From Dastarcus helophoroides (taxonomy: Eukaryota; Arthropoda; Insecta; Coleoptera; Bothrideridae), in NCBI GenBank assembly GCA_028583605.1, contig CM053329.1:7564001-7628000 (forward strand): 64,000 nt of DNA, in the 5' to 3' direction. The position numbers and the translations under genes are program-made. Positions 22,701 through 33,340 of the stretch are shown here, piece after piece. The stretch's first letter is position 1. Every line of letters starts with the position of its first letter. The notes under the pieces were generated by a model. The model did no database searches. It was not told the origin of the DNA and saw only the letters and a program-made list of their open reading frames with translations.

Positions 22701-25700
22701 TAACATTTTAAGTTTATTCCCGCATTGTCGATATTAATCTCAAATTTCAATCTTTCAAACCCGCTTGAAGTTTTTCATTACTAGTAGTATATTAGCAAGT
22801 ATTTTGAGACTAAAGTCGAAAAAAGTCAACATTGCAAAGTCAAATTTCTATGAAAACTTTTTTAATATATTAATTATTAATATATATTAATATTTTTTAA
22901 AAATCTTTTATACTTGACATATCGACTTAAATGTTAAAATTTATTTAAAAAAATTATAATTTTCAAGCATAAAGTTTTAAACTTCAATTTCATAATTTAA
23001 GGAAAAGGTTCAAATTTCGAAAAATTCATAAAAATGATGAAATTTTAACTACAAAATGTTGAAAAAAAATTTCATTTTGAGTACACATTTTCGAATTTAA
23101 AAACTTTATTATAAACATAGAATTTTGACAAAAGTTTGTACATATTCGGCTCTTTGCCTAAAGATTAAACATTTCTGGAAAAATTGAAATTTTGAGAAAT
23201 TTTTAAATAGATTTTCTTCATATTTCAATATTTTCACTTTAATTGGAAAGTTGGAGGTTTTTTTAAACTCGACGTTTGCTTTTTTGTTTTGAAAAAATAT
23301 AAATTTTAAGTTTAAAATCGAATTTAGAATAAATTAAAATTTTAATAAAGTATTTACTTGATAGATTTTACTTCTTCCGAAATGTTGGTATTTTTCCTAA
23401 CATTTCGAATTAAGTTTTTTTTTCAATTTATTTAACATTTCTTCGGCCCAGTTTGGCAATATTTAAATTTTTATGGTTTGTTGACAATTTTCTAAACAGT
23501 TTTTGAAATGCGACTACGTGATATTTAAATTTATTAAAAACGTCACTTCATGACAGCACAAATTAAGAGGTTAGTATAGAGTAGGAATGATCAAAAATAG
23601 AAGACCAAAAATTAGATATGGAAAAATAAAAATTTGTTATTTTGATAAATTAGGAAAATATAAAAAAATACATAAAAAAGGTTGTAGCACTGGACATCGA
23701 TGTTTCGCTCTCATTTGAGCTCGTCAGCAGTGCATAAAATGGAAAGGGAACAATGAGGAAGAAATACTTACAAATAAATATTTTTTTTTAAATATAAAAA
23801 AGAAAAAATCAAGAAATTTTAACGTGAATAGACGTTTCATCATCAATTTATTGTGTTAAAAAATTTAAAAATTTAAATATTTGAAGCCAGATCCACAAGA
23901 AACAACTACTCCGAGGGCTAATATCCCTTCCGGCATTGAACTACACTTGTGGGTCGAACTTACATGCTCTTGGTGACTACTGTTCCTAACCGCTGAAATC
24001 TATTCAGCTTGGTAGTTAGAAGCACTCACCATTTGCAAAGTCCGTTCGTTCCGTTAGAGGAATAGGTTTATCCTTCATGGTAGACCCTTGTTAAATAAAT
24101 TGAAAAAAACATAATATTTCCGGTCAATAAGGTTCTACCATGAAGAATTTCGAATTAAATTTTCCAATCTATATTTTTAAAAAGAAATTCGCCTTCACAC
24201 TCAAAATTTAGATGTTATGTAAATTATAACTCATTTTCCTTCAAATTTAAAATTCAGTCTTTAAATTTAAATATTTTATTTGAATTTCGAGCTTAAATTC
24301 GAACTTAAACATTTCGTATTTAAAATACGCTTTTAGAATAACAAAAACTCGAATATTAGAATTCAAAATGTCTAAGAAATGTTGTGACTAAATAGTGAAT
24401 TTAATCAGCTTTGTAGAAATTTTGACTGTCTTGAATACTTGAACTGATAATTTTTTCGCTTTTTGAGGGAAATTTCAAATTAAAACCCGAAATTAAAAAT
24501 AATAATAATAAGGATAATAATAATTTTAATAATAATAATAAGAATTTGAAGGGCAATGAGGACATATAACATCGTAGTCCTTGGTGAGTAGCGCCACCAC
24601 CCATCCTGGGCTGAGGGCGCAAATGGGACCGGCAGCTATTTTAGCGTGTCCAGAAAAAAATGCTATTTTCCTGCAAATGTTGACCGGGGATATACAAGGT
24701 TAACCACCTATACACCTCTATCTTCCAGTTAAACCCAGAGGAAAAAAGGACCCACACAACCGACCTCATTCGGATAGGGGTCAAGGGCAAGGTGGTGTGG
24801 TCCAACAAGACCGTCCCATCGATGACGACCACCGCTACGATCAAGGACATCTTGAGTGGACTGACAATTTACATGACGATCTTCTGCTGCATATACTCAC
24901 CATTTAAAATTTACGCGATTATGTAGCGTATCTTCGAAGAATGGGGTTACGTACGGGTGCTTCCCGAACCACCAAATGTTGCGTACAGAGAAGCACAACA
25001 AATGGCGGATGAGGAACCGCAGGGAAATAGTGTACCGCCAGAAGTAGAAAGTCTAATAAACAGAAGGGCAATTTACCTTCAAAAGTCCATCAAAACCAGA
25101 GACTTAAAAGAAGCGGACGCGAATCTCAGCAGATCGATTTCGGAAGAGATCTGGAGCATTAATTGCGCGGTCTATGAAGTCGCCACCAGGCTCCAACAAG
25201 AGAACAAGGTGAGAGACTTTTCAAAGGGAGGAGTCAACAGGCGACCTTAATCATTAGACATCAAGATCCGGAAGGACAGACAACACGCATCCCATATTCA
25301 GTGGGTGATGGATTATGTGGTGGAAGGGAGACTGTTCACTACTACAGTAAGACGTTTAGCAAGATCATTAAGGCGTCTTTATCACACACTCAATTGAGAG
25401 TGCTGCCAGTTAGCAAGCAAAACAGTTTGCAAAGAATAAGGGCTCTAGTAGCTGTCAGAAAATCGCTAGCAGTGACAGCGAAGAGCATTGAGGAAAACGC
25501 ACAATTCCGCAAAAAACTTTCGCTTCTCTTTCAACCACCGAAACGTGTTGTAGATAATCCTCCATCTGTACATCAAGTAACATTATTCTGGAAGTCGATC
25601 TATGAAGAAACGCGTCTGCTAAAAGAAGGTACTCCAGTCTTAGAACAGTTAAGAAACTTCTGTAATTCCATTCCTCCGGCAGAAAAAGAAGAACTACATC

Positions 25701-28436
25701 CAATCACTGCTGAGGAGGTTCGAAGTGCTCTTAAAGACACAATGAATAATGCTGCTCTTGCCTCGATGGCATAAGCAACTGTTGGTGGAAATATCTTCCA
25801 TCCACCCACCCCCATTTAGCTACAATTTTTAACCTCTGGCTAAATAATGAGCAGGATATTCCTCAGTGGTTTGTGGAAGGGCGAACCGTGCTTTTACCGA
25901 AAACTGGAGATCTGTCTAGTCCAAAAATTACCGACCAATTACGTGTTTGAATACATGTTACAAGTGATTTTCACGTATACTATACACGCGTGTACTGGCC
26001 TCAGTTGACCGAATCTATGCACGGATATACGAGCAAAAGGGGTCTAAGAGAGATGCTGTAAAGCTGTAAGGCGAATCTAATCATCAATATGTGTATCACG
26101 CAGGACTCTATTCCGCGACCTTTCGATGGTCTGGATTGACTCTCGTAAGGCATTTGATACAACGTCTCATGAGTTGATGGGAATGCTTGCTGGGAATGCT
26201 CGGGGTACCCAATCCAGTAGTGAGGTATGGCGAACATCTGATGCCTTTCTGGCGGACCAGATTTACCATTACATCCGATGCATCTAAGGTCCAGTCAGAG
26301 TTGGTAACTTTTAGAAGGAGGGAGTATCAAGGAGATTTCCTAAGCCCATTTCTGTTTTGCATCTCGCTGATGCCACTATCTGTTGCTCTCCGAATGACCC
26401 GAAGGTTCAACTGTGGTATACCAAGCAACCGCAGGCATAAGGTTACCCATTTGTTTTACATGGACGACCTTAAGCTTTACGCTTGCGGAGAAAGGGAATT
26501 TAAACAATCCCTTGAAGTCATGTAGCAATACACACGTGATGTCGGTATGGAATTTGGATTAGACAAGTATGCAATGGTTCACCTCAAGAGTGGACGAAAC
26601 CGGGAAGTCGTTGATGGAATGCAGCTTATCAACGGAAGCATCCTACGACATCTTGATGCCGGAGAGACTTATACCTACTTGGGTGCGGCGCAGAACCACG
26701 TTCTGGAGGTACATCAGATTAAAGAGTCTCTCTGCTGTATTTGCAATGCCTCCGACAGATCTGGTTCTCAGAGCTGTCTGGAAAAAGCAAGGTGCTTGCA
26801 ACAAACATACTTGCAGTTCCAGTAGTAATATACTCTTTTGGAGTTTTAAAATGGACTTAAAATGAGCTACATAAACTCAATATAAAGACCCGCAAGGGGA
26901 TGAATTTAGGTCGAAGTCTACATCCTAAATCGTAGGTTCCACGAATTTATATTCCAAGACAGCAAGGAAGCCGTGGACTCTTGAGCCTGGAGCGTCTTCA
27001 CAACAGGATCACCGTGAATATGGCATAAAAGTTCATTAGAAAGTTGGATCCTCTTTTGTGTATGGTGTACAAAAGTAGGCGGTGAATAAAAAAAGGTTGA
27101 CTACCCATGCTTTATCCAAACATTTTTTTAAAAGCAAAATAGTTTTTAAGTCAGTCAAATTACAATTTTTGGGTGAAATAAAATGTTTCCCTCATATTTT
27201 GAGTATAGATATTTTTTTTGAATTTGGCATTTCTTTTTTTTATATTTCAATTTCTTATAAATTTGGTCATGTTCTTCCAAAATTTCGAATTTATTATTAT
27301 GTTATCTAATAATTTTGATTTTTTTTATGAAATTTGCACTTTTGTCACAAAATATTGACTTATTTTCTCTACGTTGTCACTTTTTTCATAATTTGAGGTT
27401 TTCATTTGTATCTGTTTTACAATTTTCTAATTATTTCAATTTTGTTAAGTTGAAACTGATTTTTTTATATAAATTTCGTTTTTTCGTGTTACTGATCGAA
27501 ATAATTGGGAAATAGTAGTTCGAAATCTTCTAGTTTTCGTGCAGAAAGTCGACAAATTTAAACTTCAAATTTCGACAAAATTTCTCAAAAAAAATTAAAC
27601 TTACCTTTAATGCCACCATCCACCCTCTTATTGTAACTAACAAAAATATGACGTCTATCTGAGGAGTTTCTTTTTTTTTAAGTAACTCAAAAAGTATTAA
27701 TTTTGTCAGATTTCTTTTTTATACCGTGTCCAGCATTAAAATATCGGCGGGCCGGGTTTCACCAATGATTTTAATGTTATTGAATATAAACCTACTTTAT
27801 GTATCCCTACTGTAAATCATATGAAAAAATGCCAAACAAAATCTAAAATATAATGTTCCGTACCGTCTGAAGGCACTTCATGTTCATAAATATGCAACTC
27901 GGTGTGTTTCTGTGCTTCATGTGCTAAACGGAAATCGTAAACCTGAAACCAAACAAAAAACATTAAAATATGAACTTGAGAATTGAATAATTTAAATGCA
28001 AACGATAGTTCTAAGGTAATTGGTATGATAATCTGGAGCATTTATTGGACTCATGGTTTGGAATCCAGAGACCGGTTTCGATCTTATTAGATATCGTCAG
28101 TTTGAAAGACCCAAACTAAACCCAATAAGTGCACCACTGCCAACAATAGTAGTAACTTGTACTTTATTTCGTACAAGTAACTTCTAGAAGCACCATCAAC
28201 CGACAACCACACTGTGCGAAAACAAACTTTCACAAAGACAAACGTACAAATAGAATACGACCTAGACTGCAAAGTGCAGCCCTCCAGGTTTCGCACTTAT
28301 GATGATCATTGATCAATAACATTTATTACCATTCTTAGCATATCTGAAGCTCGAGGGTGGCCAGGTATTAGTCCTCTCGCAACTAAAAGCCTTATAGCAT
28401 TATGTTCATCGAGTACGGTATCAATATCTTGTGTAG
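16739..28436 (-). CDS. CAP/SCP/antigen-5 family secreted protein 2 (exons 2-6; first exon not found)
   Basis: Exons in transcript order: 28436-28330, 27942-27864, 20852-20704, 17292-17195 and 16817-16739 (107, 79, 149, 98 and 79 nt). CAP gene 1 has 107, 79, 152, 98 and 76 for the same exons, and phases match throughout. Motifs: DEHNAIRLLVARGLIPGHP, VYDFRLAHEAQ, RWFAVGQN, NPFSQMVWATSTHLGCGYS (CAP1 with Ser for the usual Tyr before Thr/Ser-Gln and no His), LYICNYGPA (CAP2), then a tail ending CANLCEIRE. The signal-peptide exon should lie above 28436 but was not identified, so the gene may be intact or 5'-broken. Introns of 7 kb and 3.4 kb hold a Penelope-like fragment, an R4/Dong-like LINE and a mariner. 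Two introns hold hammerheads in sense orientation. Likely secreted, with disulphides inferred from paired Cys. Confidence 0.85.
18218..18850 (+). pseudogene. mariner transposase relic (copy 1)
   Basis: A typical mariner 5' end, TGAGATATGTTCAAAAAGTA, is at about 18221. The frames then give TVFFDYHGVVHQEFLPQ, LHHDNAPAHSSLLLRDFL (second catalytic Asp intact), TIDEIKTASLGELKAIP and a KRWHK-like end. The N-terminal DNA-binding half is deleted. The third catalytic block, normally SPDLAPCDFF, is scrambled, and frameshifts separate the parts. It lies antisense inside the 17293-20703 intron of CAP gene 2. Confidence 0.85.
18851..20703. other. AT-rich intronic DNA of CAP gene 2
   Basis: Low-complexity AT-rich sequence with AAATTTCGA-like quasi-repeats (19700-20400). 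No coding exon was recognised. The long minus frame running into 20404 is intronic read-through from the exon at 20704-20852. Confidence 0.5.
21149..21756 (+). mobile_element. Penelope-like GIY-YIG fragment flanked by inverted terminal segments, copy 2
   Basis: About 95 bp at 21149-21242 is the reverse complement of 21664-21756. Between them the + frames read YVGQTI, a stop, then PKIRLKKHLTYFG and EKSNVAQHAFELDRRID, a GIY-YIG C-terminal domain as in Penelope-like elements. Inverted pLTR-type segments are known in that group. At about 608 bp this is a 5'-truncated element. It lies in the 20853-27863 intron of CAP gene 2, opposite to the gene. Confidence 0.7.
21757..23680. other. AT-rich intronic DNA
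   Basis: Low-complexity AT-rich sequence inside the largest CAP gene 2 intron. A piece of dispersed repeat resembling 33180-33250 (CCCAGTTTGG and following AT-rich sequence) is at 23446-23520. Nothing coding was seen. Confidence 0.4.
23687..23733 (-). ncRNA. Type I hammerhead ribozyme with complete core (HHR-E)
   Basis: Read on the minus strand from 23733: stem I GCACUG/CAGUGC (6 bp), core CUGACGA, stem II GCUC-AAAUGA-GAGC, core GAA, then stem III ACAUCGAUGU, which contains A15.1-U16.1 and is a perfect 10-nt palindrome, then H17 = C. The cleavage triplet is GUC with the scissile bond between 23693 and 23692. Every conserved core base is present. Palindromic or very short stem III is typical of hammerheads in Penelope-like elements and retrozymes that cleave as dimers. 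It lies in an intron of CAP gene 2, in sense. Confidence 0.88.
23734..24150. repeat. Unclassified repeat region beside HHR-E
   Basis: 23880-24060 is markedly richer in G+C than its surroundings and probably belongs to the ribozyme-bearing element. 24058-24150 contains the inverted pair ATAGGTTTATCCTTCATGGT and TTCTACCATGAAG, related to repeats at 33280-33340 and 46203-46255. Confidence 0.4.
24590..27080 (+). pseudogene. LINE relic of the R4/Dong (restriction-like endonuclease) type
   Basis: A GC-richer block with interrupted + frames. The upstream part includes QPPKRVVDNPPSVHQV and FWKSIYEE near 25530-25610. Reverse transcriptase motifs follow: WFVEGRTVLLPKTGD (25870), WIDSRKAFDTTSHEL (26132), EYQGDFLSPFLFCISLMPLS (26325) and FYMDDLKLYACGE (26455, YMDD catalytic). 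After these come MEFGLDKYAMVHLKSGR and RGLLSLERLHNRITV (26960). The QGDxLSPLLFCxSLxPLS and FYMDDLKLYA blocks are characteristic of R4/Dong and related LINEs. At least five frameshifts or stops make it dead. Confidence 0.7.
27081..27863. other. AT-rich intronic DNA
   Basis: T-rich low-complexity sequence downstream of the LINE relic, inside a CAP gene 2 intron. No feature was recognised. Confidence 0.4.
28030..28300 (-). repeat. Hammerhead-bearing dispersed repeat, copy 4
   Basis: On the minus strand it shares GGAGGGCTGCA, TTTGCAGTCTAGGT and the hammerhead with the copies at 1-490 and 41642-42060. It fills most of the 387-bp intron between CAP gene 2 exons 2 and 3 (27943-28329), in the same transcriptional sense. 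Confidence 0.7.
28055..28116 (-). ncRNA. Type I hammerhead ribozyme (HHR-D)
   Basis: On the minus strand the outer stem I pairs GUUUGG with CCAAAC across an internal loop, and the inner stem I pairs CAAA with UCUG (one mismatch). The core is CUGACGA, stem II is AUC-UAAUAA-GAU with a mismatched closing pair, the core continues GAA, and stem III is ACC/GGU without a loop. The cleavage triplet is GUC (bond between 28070 and 28069). Core bases are intact; the stem II closing mismatch could weaken activity. Confidence 0.75.
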
Positions 28437-29225
28437 CTGGGAAATAGATAGTTTAGTAAACTAATAATGTGTATAGAAAAACGAAACCTACAAAGCGATG
28501 TTATTATACTAAAAAATTGACTTAATACCAAGTAGTGGTAAATTTGTAAGAGTAGATTCCATCTTGCCATATTTTAGGTATAAGTATTACAATAATTTTG
28601 GCACCTAAAAAATACTATATTCGATTACTTAGACTATTTCTCATAAAAGCTTTCACCAATGATCCTTTGTCCTACATTCTAAAACCAAATCCAATTTCTT
28701 TTGACAACAAAAAAGTTCGACAGAATAACTCACCACATATGTAACTATCAAACATAAATACTTTACTGGCAATAAAAGTGGAAAATATGTGGGATGCAAC
28801 ATAATTCTACCGTAAATTATCAAATCAATCCATCAAAATTATGCTTTTTACTTTAACGCGTACGATATGATCAGGTACATTCATTCTGGAAATTATCTCT
28901 TTAAAATAATATATGAAACAGCAAAATACTAAAATACTATTGCGTCCTTGACATACCAAATAAGAGATTTCATTTTCCCCTTCACTCTAATAGACTCGGT
29001 GAGTTCTAAAATGTCTTTGAAAATTTCCAAAATTGTATATAAAAAGATATTTTAAAAATTCTTTTAACCAAATGAGATACATAAGAGTATAAAAAAATGG
29101 GTCCTTTTTAATACATTCAACCTATCGCAGGTTGCGCATCAAGGTATATTTTCCCGATATTTTTTTCATCGAAATAAAATTGTGCAATTTCGGAGACTGA
29201 TTGTGTAATAATGTTTCATTTAATG
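28437..29225. other. Upstream region of CAP gene 2, first exon not located
   Basis: This AT-rich stretch should hold or precede the signal-peptide exon of CAP gene 2. No convincing Met plus hydrophobic segment with a correctly phased donor was found. Confidence 0.4.
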
Positions 29226-29227
29226 TA

Positions 29228-29460
29228 GTTTTCAAAATACCCAACAAGAAGAAAGAGATAAAAAGGGAAACTTAGCAATAACTAAATGGTCACTTTTCTC
29301 CCAGAGTGCTAAACATCCATTGAACATTTCACTTTTTCCTCATGAGAATCAGAATATTATATACAATCGTGAACAATGTAGAACATTAAAAAAAATTGAA
29401 TGTGTAGCTAGTATTGATAAGAAATTAAATATGGACATTTTAAATTGTATTTAAAATGCC
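29228..29460. repeat. Dispersed repeat, copy 2 (pair with 14225-14468)
   Basis: Aligns in the same orientation with 14225-14468, sharing GAAGAAAGAG, CTCCCAGAGTGCT and TGAGAATCAGAA-type blocks. Class unknown. Confidence 0.5.
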
Positions 29461-29479
29461 TACAATCAAATGTATCCTA

Positions 29480-29680
29480 GTCTACGATTATGTGTCAAAT
29501 ATCTGTCAAATCTAATTTTTCTAATATGATAACGAAGGCTTCCACGGCCAGAGTCAGTGCAGGATATACTTCTTCCGGGATAGGACTCTGTCAAAGAACT
29601 ACTAATAGTGTTCGACGTTTCGCTCACCATCGTAGGGGGCTTCTTCAGGAACAAAGAAAAGAAACAATAAATGAAAAGAG
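29480..29680 (-). repeat. Transposon end with CTGAAGAAG...GCGAAACG motif
   Basis: The minus strand has CCTGAAGAAGCCCCC, then GGTGAGCGAAACGTCGAAC. This CTGAAGA-stem-CGAAACG pattern recurs at the ends of the Penelope-like fragments here. It resembles a hammerhead core but lacks CUGANGA. The GC-richer segment downstream is unclassified. Confidence 0.35.
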
Positions 29681-29784
29681 GAATATGAGGGAATAGGCAA
29701 AAATATTGATATTATCTAAGGGAATTTCTATCACGTCACGCCATGAGAGCGTCGAAAGTGCGCTCATACTCTTAGACATGTTAG

Positions 29785-30500
29785 TTGGGGATATCACATG
29801 ACTTCCTGCGCTCAAGCGAATTCCGTTCTCGCCGTTCGTCAGTTGTAAACACAATGAGTGAGCAAGAGGTTAATCCGCACGTTGCGCAGCGCATTATTAT
29901 TAAATTTCTTGCCGTTGAAGGTGTAAAGCCTGCCGAAATTCTTCGTAGACTAGAAGTACAGTTTGGGGATACTTGTTTGAAGAAAACTCAAGTGTTTGAA
30001 ATTTTTGGTAAATCGAACTCAAGTTGAAAATGAACCCCATACCCGTCGTCCTTGCACCAGTGTGACTGCGGACAAAATGAACGCTGTTCAACGTCTTTTG
30101 TGCACGTCCATTTTCTGCATGAACGTCGTACGGTTAATGCGACTTTCTACTGCCAGCTATCGGATGAAGCAAAACGTGCATATCGGTGGAAAAGGCGCGA
30201 ATTTTAGGTTAGAAATGTGACTTTGCTTCATGACAATGCCCGCCCCCAATCAGCCAACATTGGAACACCCTCCTTATAGTCCTACTTATCACCATGCGAG
30301 TATCATATGTTTGGGCCACTGGAAGAAGCTCTAGGAGGCGAGCTATTCCATAATGATGCTGCTATTGAGACATTTGTGCGTAATTGGCTGCAAACACGCT
30401 TTCCTTCTTTTTATGATGATGGCATTAAAAAACTCTCAATCCGTTGGGAAAAAAGTATAACAAAATCAGGAGATTATGTAGAAAAACAGTTAATAACTTT
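29785..30500 (+). pseudogene. mariner transposase relic (copy 2), internally deleted
   Basis: From the ATG at 29854 the frame reads MSEQEVNPHVAQRIIIKFL and AEILRRLEVQFGD, the paired helix-turn-helix N-terminus of mariner transposases. After a frameshift it reads QVENEPHTRRPCTSV. The centre, including the first catalytic Asp, is deleted. LHDNARPQSANIGTPSL (30215) carries the second Asp, and PLEEALGGELFHND and WEKSITKSGDYVEK are the C-terminus. Confidence 0.85.
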
Positions 30501-30829
30501 CATATATGTATTTTGTACTAATAAATTTTTAAAAACAAATTCCGGTTCATATTTGATTTACCCTCGTATGTATACAGAGTGTCCCAAAATTAGGCTGAAA
30601 GATTTTAACAGGGGATTCTACGTCCAAAAATGTGTAAAAAATTTCATATAAACCTATATCGAGAGAAAAGTGTTTTTTTTTATCGTATGGCTATTAGACA
30701 CATTAAAAAGAATAATAAAAATATATAAAACATTACTAGAATATAGAGTTTCAGTAAAACATAGATTGTAAAATAATATAAAAACACATTTTAAAGGGGT
30801 TACAGACGAACATTTAGTCCATTTATGTA

Positions 30830-31310
30830 TTCTATCGACTCCGAGGTCGCTATTAGGAAGTCTTCTGGTATACCATTATATGACCGTATGGCACATTCTT
30901 ATGTGATATGTCTAATGGATTGGATTTCTCCGCAATCACATAGAGGGGATGGTTGCTTGCCCCATTTGTGTAAAGAGTATGCACATCTGCTATGTGGGGT
31001 TTTGATTCTGTTAAGCATGGACCATGTTTTATGTGGTAAATCGAAGCCCGGTGGCTTGTAAGTGATGCACGGCATGTTATTGTTTTGTTGTGAATTCAAT
31101 TCTTGAGTCCATGAGTTGGTAAGGTTGAACTTATCTTCCACAGCCACCCTTGCCGTTTTTGTTGTGATTGACTAGACCGAAATCGATTTTGGTTGGCATC
31201 TTCGATATCCTGATGGATGGGTAAATTTCTATTGTCCCCGATCTTTTTGTACAGAACTGGAAGCCATTGCGTGGGAGTTCTTTCGATGACGCTAGCAATC
31301 ATTCTCATGG
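30830..31310 (-). pseudogene. LINE pol C-terminus relic
   Basis: In two minus frames: TPTQWLPVLYKKIG (31270), YKPPGFDLPHKTWSMLNRIK (31060-31000), then HKWGKQPSPLCDCGEIQSI (30970-30915), followed by PEDFLIATSESIEYI-like sequence. The LNRI...C.CG...HI arrangement is the conserved Cys-containing tail of a widespread insect non-LTR retrotransposon pol. It is frameshifted and lacks the RT domain. Confidence 0.7.
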
Positions 31311-31419
31311 TGTTGTTTAGCTACGCATCTATTTTATGTACCGGGTGGCCAACCAAGAGAGGACGCTGGCTATTTCTCTGCAACGAATCATCCCACAGGT
31401 TTGAGAATAAAAATTCATA

Positions 31420-31690
31420 AGAAAAGTGGCCCTGAAAAGTCGCTGGAAAATATATTTGAAGTTCTAAAATGACCGCTAGGTGGCGTAATAGGTAGGAATG
31501 AATAGAAAATTAGAATTTTCTCGAAATTTTGCATAATTAAGGTATATTGAAAATACATGCATTGTAATCCTAGAGCAATTTTGACTGGTTTTTTTTTTTA
31601 TTTTTTTTTGTTCTAGATTATGTTATAAAGGCGTAAAAAAGAAAAAAAATCTTTCCTAGTCATTTCGTATACAACAAAATTGATGTACTA
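31420..31690. other. AT-rich spacer
   Basis: Homopolymer-rich AT sequence (long T runs near 31590-31610). Nothing recognised. Confidence 0.35.
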
Positions 31691-32400
31691 TTTGATACCG
31701 ACTGCCAATCCTATGAAACAAACACTTGAGGCATCTTTCGTTTTCTCTTCTCACCATACCAAAGGTTCGCTCTAGAAACTTATGATCAATGTGCGTTATA
31801 TTCAAATCCTCAACAATAGAGGTAAAGAGTTTGCAAATATTTTTATTTTACCCTCCACACAAATCACTATAAACAATAATACTCGTAATGGTTGACGGCA
31901 GATTTTGAATGAATTTTATTAGACAAGAACCAGTTTTCTGTGATCTCCTTAACTTTTTCCTTCCAGAAAATCATACACAGAGAAGTTATAGGTCCATAGC
32001 TGACGAAGGTAAAATATTTACGAAGTAGTTAACACAGCCTGTTGCAAATCGAAGCAAATAACAACAGTGTTTTCGGTATTTTTATTTTCTTAGATTGCTT
32101 TCTTTTGTGGTCTTTTCTTTGGTGCAACATTAAATCTCGTTTAGCAGTGTTCGTAGTCTCTTGATTAGAATTTTTTAAGAGGTTTTCTAAATTATCACAT
32201 ATAGGTGCATGCATCGCTGTAGGGTTCATAAAACCTTAGGTTGAGTTCCATATTAAAAATAAATCAATAGTAGGACTCTTTCAGTCTTGTTTTTCAATAC
32301 AGAACTCTTTGTAAGAGTTTTTGCATTTTGTGTATCCTCAGTTCACCAAATAAATACTTCGCATTTGGATTGTCACTTCTGGAATAATGGCTATCAGGAA
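31691..32400 (-). pseudogene. Relic of a repetitive transposase-like ORF (CGGQN family)
   Basis: Minus-strand frames read LIKFIQNLPSTITSIIVYSD, LCGG, a stop, NKNICKLFTSIVEDLNITHI and DHKFLE (31930-31780). Upstream, AKRDLMLHQRKDHKRKQ is at about 32145-32100. From memory this matches a multi-copy insect family with SDxCGGQNRN and HKFL motifs, probably of DNA-transposon origin. The class is not certain. Stops and frameshifts indicate decay. Confidence 0.5.
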
Positions 32401-33042
32401 ACATATTTATGTGGGAAATAACCAAATTCTTAGAAGATTCTTTGATTTTGCTACTGGACTCATGTTTACCTCGTAATTCAGGTTCAGTTATGCCAAGATC
32501 TGTAGGTTTCTCTCTTGGAAGAAAAACGATTCAAGTGCACTTACACCATTTTACCGCAACGCAAAATAACAAATATTTTTATAGGTTCATATTGAATCCA
32601 AAACATGACGCCAAGGAACGAAAAATTCACTTGATTCTATTTGCTTCCAAATAGAAACAACTGAACCCTTTTAGTTCCAGGCCCATCATATGAAATAAAA
32701 ATCAAATTATGTTTAGGATTAATAGACTACTTTTTAATTGCTATTTTCAAGCCTTATTTGAGATTGAGTTCTTCAATCATAATACATAAACTACATTTAA
32801 CAAGAAATATAACAAATAAATATGAACATTCCACTGTATCTGACATTAATATTTCGGAACCAGTTTCGCTTTACAGCATCGGCAACTGAGTATATAAATG
32901 GTTTGTTTGACCATAATGCCAACTAAATTTATGGATTATTTTCACCTAAACAATATTTTATTTCCGCAGACACAATTGCAATACAGCTCTCATTACAAGC
33001 TAGACTTAGCTGGAAAACTTTCCAAATTGTATGCAAATTCTG
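32401..33042. other. Intergenic, nothing recognised
   Basis: AT-rich sequence with short chance ORFs in both strands. No feature was supported. Confidence 0.35.
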
Positions 33043-33340
33043 CATTACTCACTTGCCGGAACATTTGTTGGCATTCGAGTTGGATATACCAAACTAATGA
33101 GATCTAACAAGATCGAAACCGATCTTTGGTTTCCAAACTTCGAATTTAATAAATGTTCAAACCTATTGGTCTGTTTATTAATTTTATTTATCATTTCTAT
33201 GACCCAGTTTGGAAATATTTAAATTTTTATTGTTTTTTGACAATATTCTAAAACGGTTTTTGAAATAATTAATAAATGTAATGTTTCCGACCAATAAGAG
33301 TCCACCATAAAGAATAAACCTATTGGTATGTGCATTAGTT
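33043..33340 (+). repeat. Hammerhead-bearing dispersed repeat, copy 3, plus adjoining repeat
   Basis: 33043-33175 matches the copies at 1-490 and 41642-42060 around the hammerhead and the AATAAATGTTC...CCTATTGGT end. 33176-33340 belongs to a second dispersed repeat (TTTCCGACCAATAAGAG and CCACCATAAAGAATAAACC) also seen inverted at 46203-46345. Confidence 0.65.
33072..33145 (+). ncRNA. Type I hammerhead ribozyme, degenerate (HHR-B)
   Basis: Stem I (ATTCGAGTTGG with CCAAACTTCGAAT; ACCAAA with TTTGGT), stem II (GATC-TAACAA-GATC) and GAAA are intact. The core reads CTAATGA: the invariant G5 is A at 33096. The loop-less stem III has a G-to-A change. Likely inactive. It lies 535 bp upstream of the FRA10AC1 start codon. 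Confidence 0.7.
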
